Source: Rhabdophis nuchalis
Lineage: Eukaryota; Chordata; Lepidosauria; Squamata; Natricidae
Assembly (NCBI GenBank): GCA_039707465.1
Contig: CM077644.1
Location: forward strand, 221,669,962-221,733,961
Reading direction: 5' to 3'
DNA length: 64,000 nucleotides
The first letter of the stretch is position 1; every line of letters begins with the position of its first letter. The notes beneath the pieces are model-generated. The model saw nothing but the letters and a program-made list of their open reading frames with translations. It searched no databases and was not told the DNA's origin. Made by a program: the position numbers and the translations under genes. This document shows, in pieces, positions 35,701-47,900 of this stretch.

Positions 35701-36408
35701 ATACAATAATACAATAGCAGAGTTGGAAGGGACCTTTGAGGTCATCTAGTCCAACTCCCTGCCTAGGCAGGAAGCCCTATACCCATGATGGAGAACCTAT
35801 GGCACGGGTGCCACAGGTGGCACATGGAACCATTTCTTAGGGCATGTGAGGTATTGCCGTCAGCTTCAGTGTGTATGTGTGCCCTGGCCAGCTGATTTAG
35901 GCCTTCTTTTGAGGCCGTTTTTTGCCCTCTGGAGGTGGGGGAAGGCTGTTTTCACCCTCCCCAGGCTCCTATAAAGCCTCTGGAGCCTGGGGAGGACATA
36001 AAAAGCATGCCCAATGCAGGGGGTCATGCACATAACATTATGGATGTGGCACACCTGTGCACATCGCCCCTGCACTCCCCCTGCTTTTGGGACGGGAGCC
36101 AAAAAAGGTTAGCCATCACTCCCTATACCATTTCAGACAAATGGCTATCCAACATCTTCTTAAAGACTTGCAGTGTTGGGGCATTCACAACTTCTGGAGG
36201 CAAGCTGTTCCTCTGGTTAATTGTTCTGTCAGGAAATTTCTCCTCAGTTCTAAGTTGCTTCTCTCCTTGATTAGTTTCCACCCATTGCTTCTTGTTCTGC
36301 CCTCACGTGCTTTAGAGAATAGCTTGACTTCCTCTTCTTTTGTGGCAACCCCTGAGATATTGGAACACTGCTATCATGTCTCCCCTAGTCCCTCTTTTAT
36401 TAAACTGT
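35701..36408 (-). mobile_element. CR1/L3 LINE split by a hAT element
   Basis: Minus-strand CR1/L3 3' end at 35710-35782 and 36129-36400, interrupted by 35783-36120. Confidence 0.85.
35783..36120. mobile_element. hAT element nested in CR1
   Basis: Termini ccatgatggagaaccta and aggttagccatcact; perfect 8-bp duplication ccctatac (35775-35782, 36121-36128) made from CR1 sequence. Confidence 0.93.
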
Positions 36409-37049
36409 ATTTCCCCCCCCCCCTCTCTCTATGGACCATCTGGGAGTTTGCTATCCTCTGTGCCTTGTCTTGGCCCTTTTAGGCCTCCGTACAGTGTTCT
36501 TGAGGAAATGACTGTTGGAAATGCCAGGTCGGAGGAGTTACAGGGAGGTGAAAACATGATCAGTGGGTACATTTTACATTTGTGTACCTTGCACATGACA
36601 CACGTGCAAATAAATGTTCCATTTATTTGACTGATATCTTTTTAAAAAATGTTAGAACACATGTTGGAAAATAACCGTTTCCAGGGGTATCAGTCAATTG
36701 AGGAGCCTGTCCTATTTATTGCACTGGTTAGGGGTTTACTATAATTTTAAGTCACTTAAAATTTAAATATGTTTAATTAGCCCTGTTTTTTTTAAGAAAA
36801 AGAAACTGAATGGCAATGACATTTCAAATAAATTTCTCATTACAGATTTCCCAACTAATTATTACAGGGTTTATCAGATGAAAGGCGTTTTAGAACTGTT
36901 TCATTAGGCAACATATATATTGCTATTAGCCACTGGGTTTCTTATTTGCATTAGGAAAACTTTCATTTTGTTTTCCATTAGTAGCCACAAATTGTTTTGT
37001 ATCCTGAGAAATGCAATGAATCAATACAAGATACTCTGTGTATGTGTGC
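36409..37049. other. No recognised feature
   Basis: Short C-run near 36413-36422; otherwise AT-rich single-copy-looking DNA. Confidence 0.4.
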
Positions 37050-37057
37050 GTCTAGTT

Positions 37058-37254
37058 CAGTGGTTCTCAACCTGTGGGTCGGGACCCCTTTGGGGGTCAA
37101 ACAACCCTTTCACAGGGGTCACCTAAGACCATCAGAAAACACATATTTTTGATAGTCTTAGGAACCGAGACACCAATTTTATGGTTGGGGGTCACCACAA
37201 CATGAGGATTATGTATTAAAGGGTCATGGCATTGGGAAGGTTTGAGAACCACTG
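37058..37254. mobile_element. SPIN-like hAT element
   Basis: Termini cagtggttctcaacctgtgg and aaggtttgagaaccactg; inside are tcgggaccccttt, ctttcacaggggtcacctaa and gggtcaccacaacatgagg, the wording of non-autonomous SPIN elements as I remember them. Perfect 8-bp duplication gtctagtt (37050-37057, 37255-37262). SPIN is known for horizontal transfer among tetrapods. Confidence 0.9.
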
Positions 37255-37354
37255 GTCTAGTTCACACAGATATTAAAAAATGGTGGGAAAAGAGGCCCAT
37301 ATCCAAGGCTCATTGACTGCCTCACTGTACCAATAAAATATGCACGAACTACAT

Positions 37355-37621
37355 CAGAGGTGATATTTAGCCAGTTCTGACAGGTTCTGGAGAACCGTTA
37401 GCGGAAATTTTGAGTAGTTTGGAGAAGTGGCAAATAGGCTGGCCCCGCCCCTGCTGCCTCCCAGCTAATCTTTTTTTGTTGCCCTGAACAAGAGAACGAA
37501 GCTGGAAAGCAGGTTAGTGGGGTGGGAAGGGAATGGGGATTCCCTTCCCACACATCCATGCCCACAAATCCATGCCACGCCCACATAACCAGTAGTAATT
37601 TTTTTTTGAATCTCACCACTG
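37355..37621. mobile_element. hAT element, 'cagtggtggg' family
   Basis: Termini cagaggtgatatttagcc and gaatctcaccactg; perfect 8-bp duplication aactacat (37347-37354, 37622-37629). Confidence 0.9.
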
Positions 37622-38041
37622 AACTACATGTTTCATGTGAAACAGTTCTGCAAATATGATCAATGTGATTTTTACAGTTGAGGTGTGTACAGTGAAATTG
37701 AAAAGATTGTACATCCAAAAGAATGTTTTCATTGGGAAAAAGAAAAAAAATCGTAAAAGTTTTGCAATTAGGTTCCTAGAACACCTGCACATATTATTAT
37801 TATTTTGAGTTACATGAATATTATTTTATGCTTGTGGCAAAAATTCAAAGAAAGCAGAATTTTTTGAGCTGTAAAAAAACGCTGTGGTTTGCTTATAACA
37901 ATTTGAAATGTTTATAAAGATCAGACCATCAACTAAACTCTTATGCAGTTACAGGGGGCACAAAATGTCTTCCCAAGAATTTAAGAGAGATGTATTGATT
38001 GATTCCACCAGGAATGTTTTCTCTAAAAGCTCCATCTAAAG

Positions 38042-38148
38042 TAGGGGTTTCCCAAACTTGGCAACTTTAAGACTTGTGGACTTCAACTCCCAGAATTCTG
38101 GGAGTTGAAGTCCACAAGTCTTAAAGTTGCCAAGTTTGGGAACCCCTG
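38042..38148. mobile_element. Palindromic hAT element, 107-bp class
   Basis: Perfectly folding arms meeting at cagaattctg. Termini taggggtttccc and gggaacccctg; perfect duplication atctaaag (38034-38041, 38149-38156). Lies downstream of PARP8. Confidence 0.95.
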
Positions 38149-38541
38149 ATCTAAAGGAATAAAACCTGCACAGTTTCAGATACATGCTGTTATACTGACA
38201 ATTAATAAAATAATTTAAAGCTAGGACATATATATTATGTCAAGAGAACAGAAAGGTGCTTTCTCTATAACATTTTCCCATACATCTTCTGCATAAAGAG
38301 AAAATAAATTATGGCTAACCTTTCCATCTTGTTTATTAAATTTCAAGCAACTAATTCCTACGGTGTATTAAAATACAAATATTTCAGTAATTCCCTTTCT
38401 GGATGATCCCACTTTTTAAAAAGCAGTAGATGTCTTTCTGTAGTCATCACACATATAGAAACATAGATATACAATAGTAAAACAATCCAATTCAAATCTT
38501 TAATATAAAAATAGCAGCACAAAATTCCTTTTCAAAGTATG

Positions 38542-38547
38542 TTTATT
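38542..38547 (-). terminator. Candidate PARP8 polyadenylation signal
   Basis: AATAAA on the minus strand about 300 nt after the stop codon. Another AATAAA lies at about 38332-38337. AT-rich DNA makes chance matches common, so the true 3' end is uncertain. Confidence 0.3.
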
Positions 38548-38607
38548 GTGAACAATCAAAACTTCTGTTCAATTATCATTTTCATTGTATTAACATATCC
38601 GCCTACT

Positions 38608-38609
38608 TT

Positions 38610-38657
<48 letters not shown>

Positions 38658-38683
38658 TATTCATATTCATATTCATATTCATA
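38608..38683. repeat. (TA)n and (TTCATA)n
   Basis: About 45 bp of TA followed by hexamer repeats, within the expected PARP8 3' untranslated region. Confidence 0.95.
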
Positions 38684-38848
38684 AATTTTGTGATAAGAAA
38701 TACTAAGTAAGAAAAAAGTATTCAAAGGGTTAACTTGTTCAGGAAAAAAAAGAAATACGTTTTTTTACACTATGTCTTCTTCAGTTCAAAATCCAGCTTT
38801 GAGACTGAGGAAGGCTCCCAAAACACAAGAAGCAATTAAGAGGTCCTT

Positions 38849-38951
38849 TCAACCAGTAGCAGTTTGATTACCAATGACTCGGAGGATCTCTTTATGGATG
38901 CTTGGCTCTTGAGTGTTTATGCTTGTATCACCTACTTGGCCATCTTCATAG
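38849..38951 (-). CDS. PARP8: PARP8 terminal coding exon
   Basis: 103 nt: C completes Val 266, then residues 267-299 (YEDGQVGD to IGNQTATG) and a TGA stop at 38849-38851. Acceptor is a T-run ending tag. Sequence continuing to lower coordinates should be 3' untranslated. Confidence 0.95.
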
Positions 38952-41900
38952 CTAAAAAAACAAACAAACAGAAAGCATATAGAAAAAAGTGTTTAATATT
39001 TTGAGCTCATCCAAAGTATGATAGACAAATTCAAATTTCATCTTTTCTGCATGTAGCTTTTATTTGTGCTATGTTCTATTAGCGAAGAGAAGATGTAATG
39101 TCAGATTTCTACTTATTGATGAAACTGGAAAACAAAGAAGCAAGGTATTATTACTGTTGTAGTCCGCTGGTGGCCTGTGGAGCTGGCAGCAGAGTCGGAC
39201 AGTGAGAATGTTGGGAAGAAACATGACCCAGCCCTGGAATCTGGGAAAGGTGTGGGCAAGGGGCTAGAGAGGGGGCCAAGGCCACCTGGTAGTGATGTGC
39301 TCCTTCTGGAGTCTGACATCAGTGAGACAGAAGAACAGTGTGAGCCTTTTCCCAGTGTGTGTATGTACAGAACTGCCAGAAGGCAAGAACAGTTAAGACA
39401 AAAAGGGCGACTCAGGACTAAGGCTTGGAAGTGATTGGCCTCTCCCAATAAGACATAAAAGAAGTGCAAATGGACACGAGCCTTTGCAGGAAGCAATTTG
39501 TTCATTCTGATCAGTTCAAACTCTGAGAAGCTTTGTTCGACTCTGTGCTCCTTTTGGCCTTGCAAAACTAATTGGCAATTACAGTAGGTCTCTGGCAGCG
39601 TTTCAAGGGAGATAAAGGTGGGTGCTTTTCAGCATTACCCTGAAAGACTGTGGCAGACAACTGTCGGACTCTTCACAGACTGTTTGTAAATCATTACGGG
39701 CTGTAAGTGATCATAATTCACAGCACATAATTCAAGAGGGTTTTTGGGACTAAGCATGTGATTTATGCTTTATCAGGAGGCCTAGATCAGAATAATTACA
39801 TCACAAATGCTTGCCACACACAGAATGTTGCAGTAGAGTCTGCAGGTTTTATCAGGATACCATGAAGAAGCTGATTGAAGGTAGAAACTATCAGCAGTTA
39901 TCCCAAAGGCTGTTCCAATTATTCTTGCCTTGACAATGCTGGAGTAACAGTTCTAGTACAAATGGGGTATTTTTATAGACTTATAGTAGTTTCCTATCAA
40001 GCTATTTTATGTTACTGGGGATATTTCCAGATTGCTCTCTGTTGCTTCCTGGCCAGTATGATTCTACTGAGATCTTTGATTGCCATTGGTATTAACCAGG
40101 AAGATAGAAGAAGATTAGAGTAGCAATGTTTTAATAGCATATGATGATAAACTTTTTTCTCCTTAAAGAGAAATATTAATATATCTCTGGACTAATAGGA
40201 GCAAGGAAGCTCAGGTGGTTAGGATACTGAGTTGACAAATGTTCAGGATCCAAGTGCTGCTATATCACGGGGTGAGCTTCTGCCGACCTAGCAGTTTGAA
40301 AACATGTGATTGCAAGCAGATTGATAGGTACCACTTCAGTAGGCACATTAATGGGGACTTGAAAGGAGCCCCCAACTGGGCCTTCCCCCGGGCAATAGAT
40401 ATGTCACTGGCTAATCCTTTTAATCTGGAAGTGCCTTAGTTGCTTCTGACATGAACACGAGCAAGCGACTAGACTACACAACTACTAACTGACATTATTC
40501 TACTGTACTTTATTGTAAATATATGGATTTTTTGATTTTTTAGTCCTGGGGCCCTTTTTTCAAATGTATTAAACTTCCAAGGGACTTGTGCAAAATGCAG
40601 ATAATTGATATTTTAGTTGTAGTTGCCGTTGTTATTGTATTGCTATTTTAGTTCTAACTGGGTTTTATTGGTCCATATTTCGTCCCATTCCATATTCACT
40701 GAAAAATATTCTGTATTTAAAATTGCCAAGAAAGATCACTAGTGATAGTTATGTCAATTAAAAACTATTGAAAAGTTTCTAAAATAATTGAGTCTTCTGA
40801 GAAAGTAATTGGATCTTCTGAGAAAGTTTAAGTTAAATTAAAAGTATGTGGGGGACGACAACGACGACTGGAAGATGCCTAGCAGAGGCATACATCAAAT
40901 TTAGATGCCCTCTTGAGATTACCATTAGCATTTTCAATCCTACCATAAACCTGAAAGCTCAGAGCAGCTTGCACAAGCATATCCTCAGTACAGTAACCTT
41001 GCAAAATATGTTAGCAGAGAGAGAATGACAGAGCAACTGAGGTTCATATTTAAATAAGAACCCCCTTGATCCAAGTCAGTATCTTAATCATTAAAAGTTA
41101 CAAGTAATTTCATCCTTTTAAAGAATCAAACTATAAAGGAGAACCTAACTAACATTTTGTGTACCATTTTCCATTCAGTCGGACTTCAATTCAATACATG
41201 ACAATTTCTCTTATTTTGTAGTTATAGTTATTTGGTGTTTTCCTGCGGGGCGGGGGGTAGGGGGTGGGGAGACGCAAATTTCAGATTGGACTTTTGCTCA
41301 GTCAAACCAGACACATTTCTCTAGAGCAGGGATGTCCAAACTTGGGAACTTTAAGACTTGTGGACTTTAACTCCCAGAATTCCCCAGCCAGCTATGCTGG
41401 CTGGGGAATTCTGGGAGTTGAAGTCCACAAGTCTTAAAGTTCCCAAGTTTGGACATCCCTGCTCTAGGTTAATAATTTTCTAAATACACAATTGGCTCCA
41501 TGAAAAAATTGGTAAAGTGTTTTTCGTTGTAGGCAATTTTTTTTAAAATAGAAGGCAATGTGGTTAGATGTTACAGTACAATGAAAGCCAGATAGCATTC
41601 TGTATGTTTTAGCATAAAAAATAAACTTCAATTCAGTAAAAATAATTCAACTGAAAGACCGCAGTACGTACACAAAGAAGAATCTCGTACACACATGATC
41701 AGTGTTGGGAACTACCCATATCTCCCCATGTTTGTGCAGATCCGGTGAAGTTATCACTAAAAGAAAGAGAGGGATTTGGGGTAATGGTTAATATTTGATG
41801 ATTTGATGCACTCAAAATAAAATGTATTCTAAATTCTAATAAGCGGGCTGATTATCAGAATCTGACATTCATTGACTTTATTAATTGCAGCCAAAATTCT

Positions 41901-44900
41901 TATGGGTGAATGTCAACTTTGTAAACATCAACATTAAAGGCCAATGTAATTTGTCACTAGCTTAATTACATCATGTAAAAAGTCTGTCTGGTGTAATGAT
42001 TTAAGGCACCAGACTGAAAACTGGAAAACAATAAGTTCTAAGCCCATTTGAGGAACAAAGCTAGTGACCAAAGGGTCACCTTGGGCCAGTCACTCTCTGT
42101 CAACCCTATGAATAAGGCTATGACAAACCACTTCTAAAATCTTGCCAAGAAAACTTGTTGTCCAGGTAGTTGCAAGGACTCTACACTGACTCGGACACAA
42201 CAATAATAATAGCCACAATGGCAATACCTAGCAGACTTGAATTAATCTCAAAAAAGCTAAGCAGGAACAGAACTGATCATTGCTCTGTTTGAAGACCACT
42301 AGGAAGTGCCATAGAAACAGACTAGGCTGGAAAGTTGAAAAAAGAAAGGAGTGATAAACCACTATTGATTAAAAACAACTATAAAAAAATCTTTAGATAA
42401 TCCATAGGAGTTGATTTGAGGAAGTTGTTATTATTATTAATGCAATATATCAGAATGAAAATAATCAACCAATGACAAAAAGCACCTAACATCAGTGGGT
42501 CTCTATAGTTTCAGAGAAAATCATTGGAATTAAAATTAGTAAGGATACTCTGCAGGATGCCAGCCAACCAGTTATTATTTTTAATTAAATAAACTGCAAC
42601 AAATGAAGACAGGCAGATGGCATGAAAGAAATCAAGGATTAATGTTTCCATTAATGCTCAGATGTACCATGCTGGAGACCTCAAAACTAACAACTGGATA
42701 TACTGAACACAGCATTATTTCCTGTGAAAGTCTTTAACGTAAGTCTTACCTAATGATTAAAATATCATAAAGTAAGCAATTAAAATTAATCTGCTACAGA
42801 ATCATAGATCTGGAAGGATTCACTGTAGAATTGGAGAGCAGGAAGGAGCAGATAGGCCAATCATCAGCTCAGTGCAAGAATTGAAATCAAAGCTTCCCAG
42901 GATTCTGCTTGAAGAAACTGAACCAAGACTCTAGGGAACTTGCTGTTATGATGGCTTATTTTTCTCTTTTTTTAAAAAAAAGATTTTCAATTAGTATCTG
43001 CTTCCTTGCATTTAAATCCTTTATTCCATGTCCTGCATTCTGGAATGGAATGCCTTCTGGAATGAGTTTGATTTTTGTGTGTCTGTGACATTCTTTCAGA
43101 TATTTGGAAAAAAAGCTATATAACTGACTTTCAGTTCTGATGGCTCATAAACACCCAGTTCTTCAGTCTCTTTTCATTGGTCATACTACAAGTTTCAAGT
43201 TTCTGATTGCAGACACTTCTTGACTTACGGCTGGTCTGAGTTACAACAGACCCGGGATGGTGAACCAATGGCATGTGTGCCACAGGTGGCACGTGGTGAC
43301 ATATTTGCCGGCACATGAGCCGTCAGCCTGGTGTGCATGTGCATGCCAGCCAGCTGATTTTCGGCCTTCCAGAGGGCTGGGGAGGCCATTTTCACCCTCT
43401 CCAGCCTTCAGGAAAGTCTCTGGAGCCTGGGGAGGGAGAAAACCCCCTCCCTGCACAGGTCATGTGCGGGACGGGGCTCGTGTGCGCATGCGCGGATGGG
43501 TGGGGCACATTCCATTGTGGGTGTGGGCAAGCATGCACACAATAGCGCACAAGCACAGAATTTTGGCACACCTTTACAAAAAGGTTTGTCATCACTTCAA
43601 TAGAACCTCCAATAGCCATAAAAGCTATTCCATCGAGAGCCTGTATCCTGCACGTGTCAAAAAGTGGATCCCTCACATCCTGGACATAAAATTGTTTCAA
43701 CTCCTACCCTCAAAACAACGCTATAGAGCACTGCACACCAGAACTAGTCACAAGAACAGTTTTTTTCTGAACGCCAGGAACTCTGCTAAACAAATAATTC
43801 CCTCAATACTGCCAAACTATCTGCTAAGACTACATTACTATTAATCTTCTCATCCTTCCTTTCACCCATCTCCTCCCACTTATAACTGTAACTTTGTGCT
43901 AATTTCTGATATTTATGTCCTGTTTCCAGCAAAAAAAAAAAAAATTCCCATTGGATATAAGAACTTTGCTTAATGACCATGGGGTTTGTTTAATGACTAA
44001 TAGAAAAAAATGATGTAGGTCAGGTCCAGTTGCAGTTTAATGACTGCAGCAACCAATGATAATAATTCTGGGCTCAATTGCAGTTGTAACATGAAGACTA
44101 CCTGTATTATCAATTTCTATGAATCCTTAAAAGCCTGGTGGGCAGAACAGGGCAAACTATTGAGGCAATATATTAAAAGAAAGCAATAACATGTTAAAGA
44201 GCACATTAATAATGTCCGTATGAGCACCTCTTTGATATTGCACCTGACCTTCCTGGTTAGATCAAACATCGCTGTAAACATTTCCCTAATTCCACTTCTA
44301 CTTTCTGTCCTTCATTTTCCTTTCTTCTTTTCATGGTATGTAGGATGTACAGTAGCAAATATACCAAAACACAAGTATAAATAAAAGATTGTAAACCTCA
44401 AATAAGTTATACATAAACATACAATCAACTAAAATGTAAAAAATGTAATGAACAGATTACTTTTTAAGTAGTTCAAGATAACTGCAAGGAAATCAAATAC
44501 AATTAAGCTTCCCCCCCCCCCCCCCCAAAAAAAAATGCTTACCTTCACATAAGGCTATGCATTTTAAGTTTCGGCTTTGCAAAAATTGGGATTGCTGCCC
44601 CTTTTTTTGTAACTGTGAAAGAAAAGAAACATCGGCAGTGTTATATCATATATTTTAAAAATGCTTTGGTTCATGAATTATTCTTGCCGGTAATATTGAT
44701 ACAATCTCTGTAGTCAAAACCACAATCATTTGTTATATTAGTCATAACTGTCCATTCAATACTTTGATCCAATAGCACAGATAATTTCTGCAGACATTAT
44801 GAAGGCTGAATAGTTTCCTTTAAGGGATGTTTTTTCATCTGGTGGCCAGTGAAAACTTCTGAAATGAGATTTTATCTGCTAGGAGCATTTATATGTATGT

Positions 44901-47900
44901 AAATAAAATTCTCTTCTCACGTCCTCTACCAGAGGCCTGGAATGACGTCTTAGCTCTTCCTAGTACTGCATAGTTCTGGTGAACAGATTCCTGGGGATCT
45001 GTTGAAGTCACTCTCCCGGTTTAGGAATCAAAGCCCTGAGAATTCGTACCCCCTCAGGGACTACTTTGGCCTTGACTTTGTACATCCACTCTAGTACCTC
45101 CTTCAGACCCTGGCACTTCTCTAGCTTCTCATACTCCTTTATCTATGCTGCTGTCCCTTTGCACCACTACATCTATCACCACTGTTGTCTTTTGGTCCTT
45201 TTGTCTACTGCCACAATTGTCTGGTTGCCTGATCAGCACCCGCCTGTCTGCCTGGAGTTGTTATCCGTGACTTTCTGCACTTAAGAGGACCTAGCCCATA
45301 CACTGTGCAATTGTTCTTATACATAATGCCAGTTGCTTGGTTGTGCTGTTCAGTGCCCTTATCTTACCCCCTGCCACTATGTCTACAAGGCCTTTCTGCA
45401 GCTTAGTTGTGCCTAAGCACCAAATCCACAGAAGACCTCTGCTTCTATGGATTTGGTGCTTAGGGCCTGTTCTTGGGCTGCTATGATCAGAGGCTTAGTG
45501 TTCCTTTTAGTCCAGCCCTTTCCAGCCAATGATTTGATTTCCCAATGTCTGCCTTAGCTATCTATCAAGGGTTCATTCCATGAAGAGTCTGGTCTTGCCA
45601 TTGCATTTCTTTTGCCTGATCTTTCTCCCATGTTTGCTGCTACCTCAGGCATTTTCTCAGCAGCACATTTTTGGGTGCCATCACATTTTTGTCCAGGAAA
45701 CTGGTTTTGATACTCAGCAGACTGTGCCAACTGGTCTTTGGGTGTTGGACTTGGTGTGGGAACCTATGTGAATTGTGAGGCAGCCCTCTTGTCCTCCTTT
45801 GGCCATCTCTCACTACAGGAACAGGGAATATGATGACTGGGAGGGCATATGTTCAGTGGTGGGATCCTGCCGGTTTAACAACCGGTTCTGTGATCAGGTG
45901 CTTTGGGGGCATGTATGCGTTCCATGCCTCACATGTGCTTTGTGCACAGTTTTAACAAAACTTACCTTCCATGTTAGTTCTGGGGAGTAACACAAGTGAG
46001 GCACGACAATCTGCTCTGCCACGTGAATGAGCTGAGAGGATATAGGTAAATAAAGTGCAGGGGTGGGTGGGTCCACCTGATTGCCAGAGTGAATCAGTTT
46101 CTCCCGAGCTGATCGTCAGAGGTACCTGTTTGCCTGAACCGGCTGAATCCCACCCCTGCATATGTTTGATGGTATGGATTTTGTTTTTCCCATTGAGCTG
46201 GCTTTTCAAATGTATTCTCTTTCTCCCTCCCTCCTTCCCTGTATGTATGTATGTGTATATATGTACACACACACACACGTGTTATGTCAAAGCACCTGGT
46301 ATGCCCAAATATTGGAGGGACCATACTGCTTCCCTTTTGCATACACACACACACACACACACACACATACACACACACGCACGCACGCACGTATATAGCC
46401 TGCCACCCAAACACAGGATAAGTGAACTCTAATTATCTATGGAATTGTATGAATGGATGTGTCAGCTGCATCACTAGCTGTCAAATGTCTTTCTAAATCA
46501 AAATATATTAACAGGTGCAATAAGAATAGAAGGACAGCGCATACACAAAAATTATGATATGTCCTTGTCAAATATTAATGCATTGGCTTTCTGGTTCTGT
46601 CCTTCCCTGTATGAGTCACCCAATGTGAACAAGGATGCTGTGGGGGTAGATTACCACTGTACCTGGCACCTGCCTTGAGCAAGGAGAGCCATAAAAAAAA
46701 AGGGGGGGGGGAAGAAAATGCCTTTTTGAAGTGCTTCGTATATTTCTTTACCTGTAATACACTGCTGCTTTTACTGCTTGAAGGAGGCTCATCTTTAGCT
46801 GATACCTTCTGCTGTTTCTTGTTCATCCCTAAAGACATTGGATTTACATCAGACATAGTGGTGTGTAAAATACTGTATGAGATGTTCCACTTCATATACA
46901 GAATGCAGACAGGTATTAATGCCATTGCTGAGTCTCATTTCCAGCAGCCTATAGTTTAGTAGTTACCATATTTTTCTTACTGTAAGATGCACCTGACCAT
47001 AAAATGCACCTAGGTTTAGAGGAGGAAAACATGAAAAACAAAATATGCAGAGCGCCAAATATACTGCAGCAGTTTAGTGAGGGCAGAATGTGAAGCCTGG
47101 GAGGATCACAGGTAAGTGTCCTCTCATGTGCCAGCTCTGCCTATTGACTCTTGCAATGCAGAAAAGAGACAGAAGAAGCGGGCAATGTCAAAGGCAGAAG
47201 AGGCGGGGTTCAGCACTGTAAAAGGACCCTGTAGCGGTGGCCCGGCTGTTATTCACCAAAAGACCGGCACCGGTCCACCGTTGGGGACCCCTGAGGTAAT
47301 ATACTTCATGGTCTGTGATGCAATATTCACTCCATAAGATGCACAAACATTTCCACCCACTTTTGGGGAGGGGGAAAAGTGCATCGTATGGAGCGAAAAA
47401 ATACGGTAAGTACATTTACACAGGTAAAAATGATGACCCAAACATGCAGCATTCTTAAACCCACTTCTGTTGCATGCAAAGCTCAGGTTAAAAACAAGTT
47501 AAAACTGAGTTTCATATCAGCTGAGCCAATCTTAAGTTTATGTATAAAGATGGCCAAACTTCAGGATACCACACATTGCTAGCTTAGCGAATATTTTTTT
47601 GTTGCAACCTGGAGGGAATTTACTACCTGTCTTAAAAGACAAACGCTACTATTGGCCACTGCATCCGAAAGCCCCCCTCCCCCCAGATTTTGCACCTGGC
47701 TGAGTTATTTGTTGGAGCTAAAACATAAAAATGTTAGAGAGGGGCATATTTCTGTATCTTGTCTTTTGCATCAGACGTGTCAGGAGTCTCAGGAGTAAAT
47801 TACCTCCTCAGATTTTGTGCACTACATTTCTAGCTAAAATGGCCAACAGTGAGGGATGTTGGGAATTGTAGTCCAGCAAACATTTGGAATGTCAAAAATT

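Larger units (their letters stand above)
43212..44107. mobile_element. TA-type MITE split by hAT and LINE insertions
   Basis: Left terminus cacttcttgacttacggc and right gtaacatgaagactacctgt are the inverted ends of the 21574/61927 MITE family. Internal foreign pieces are the hAT at 43252-43597 and a Rex1-like 3' end at about 43606-43955. Confidence 0.65.

Noticed and set aside
35105..35701. 198-codon Ser/Leu/Tyr/Pro-rich ORF
   Set aside because: Translation of the CTAC/TCTA tandem repeat.
39177..39434. 85-codon Glu/Ser-rich ORF
   Set aside because: Lies within an LTR-like repeat, without splice support or family signature.
46575..46925. 116-codon minus-strand ORF starting upstream of PARP8 exon 8
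   Set aside because: Only 46752-46828 is bounded by splice sites and fits PARP8; the flanking codons are intronic.
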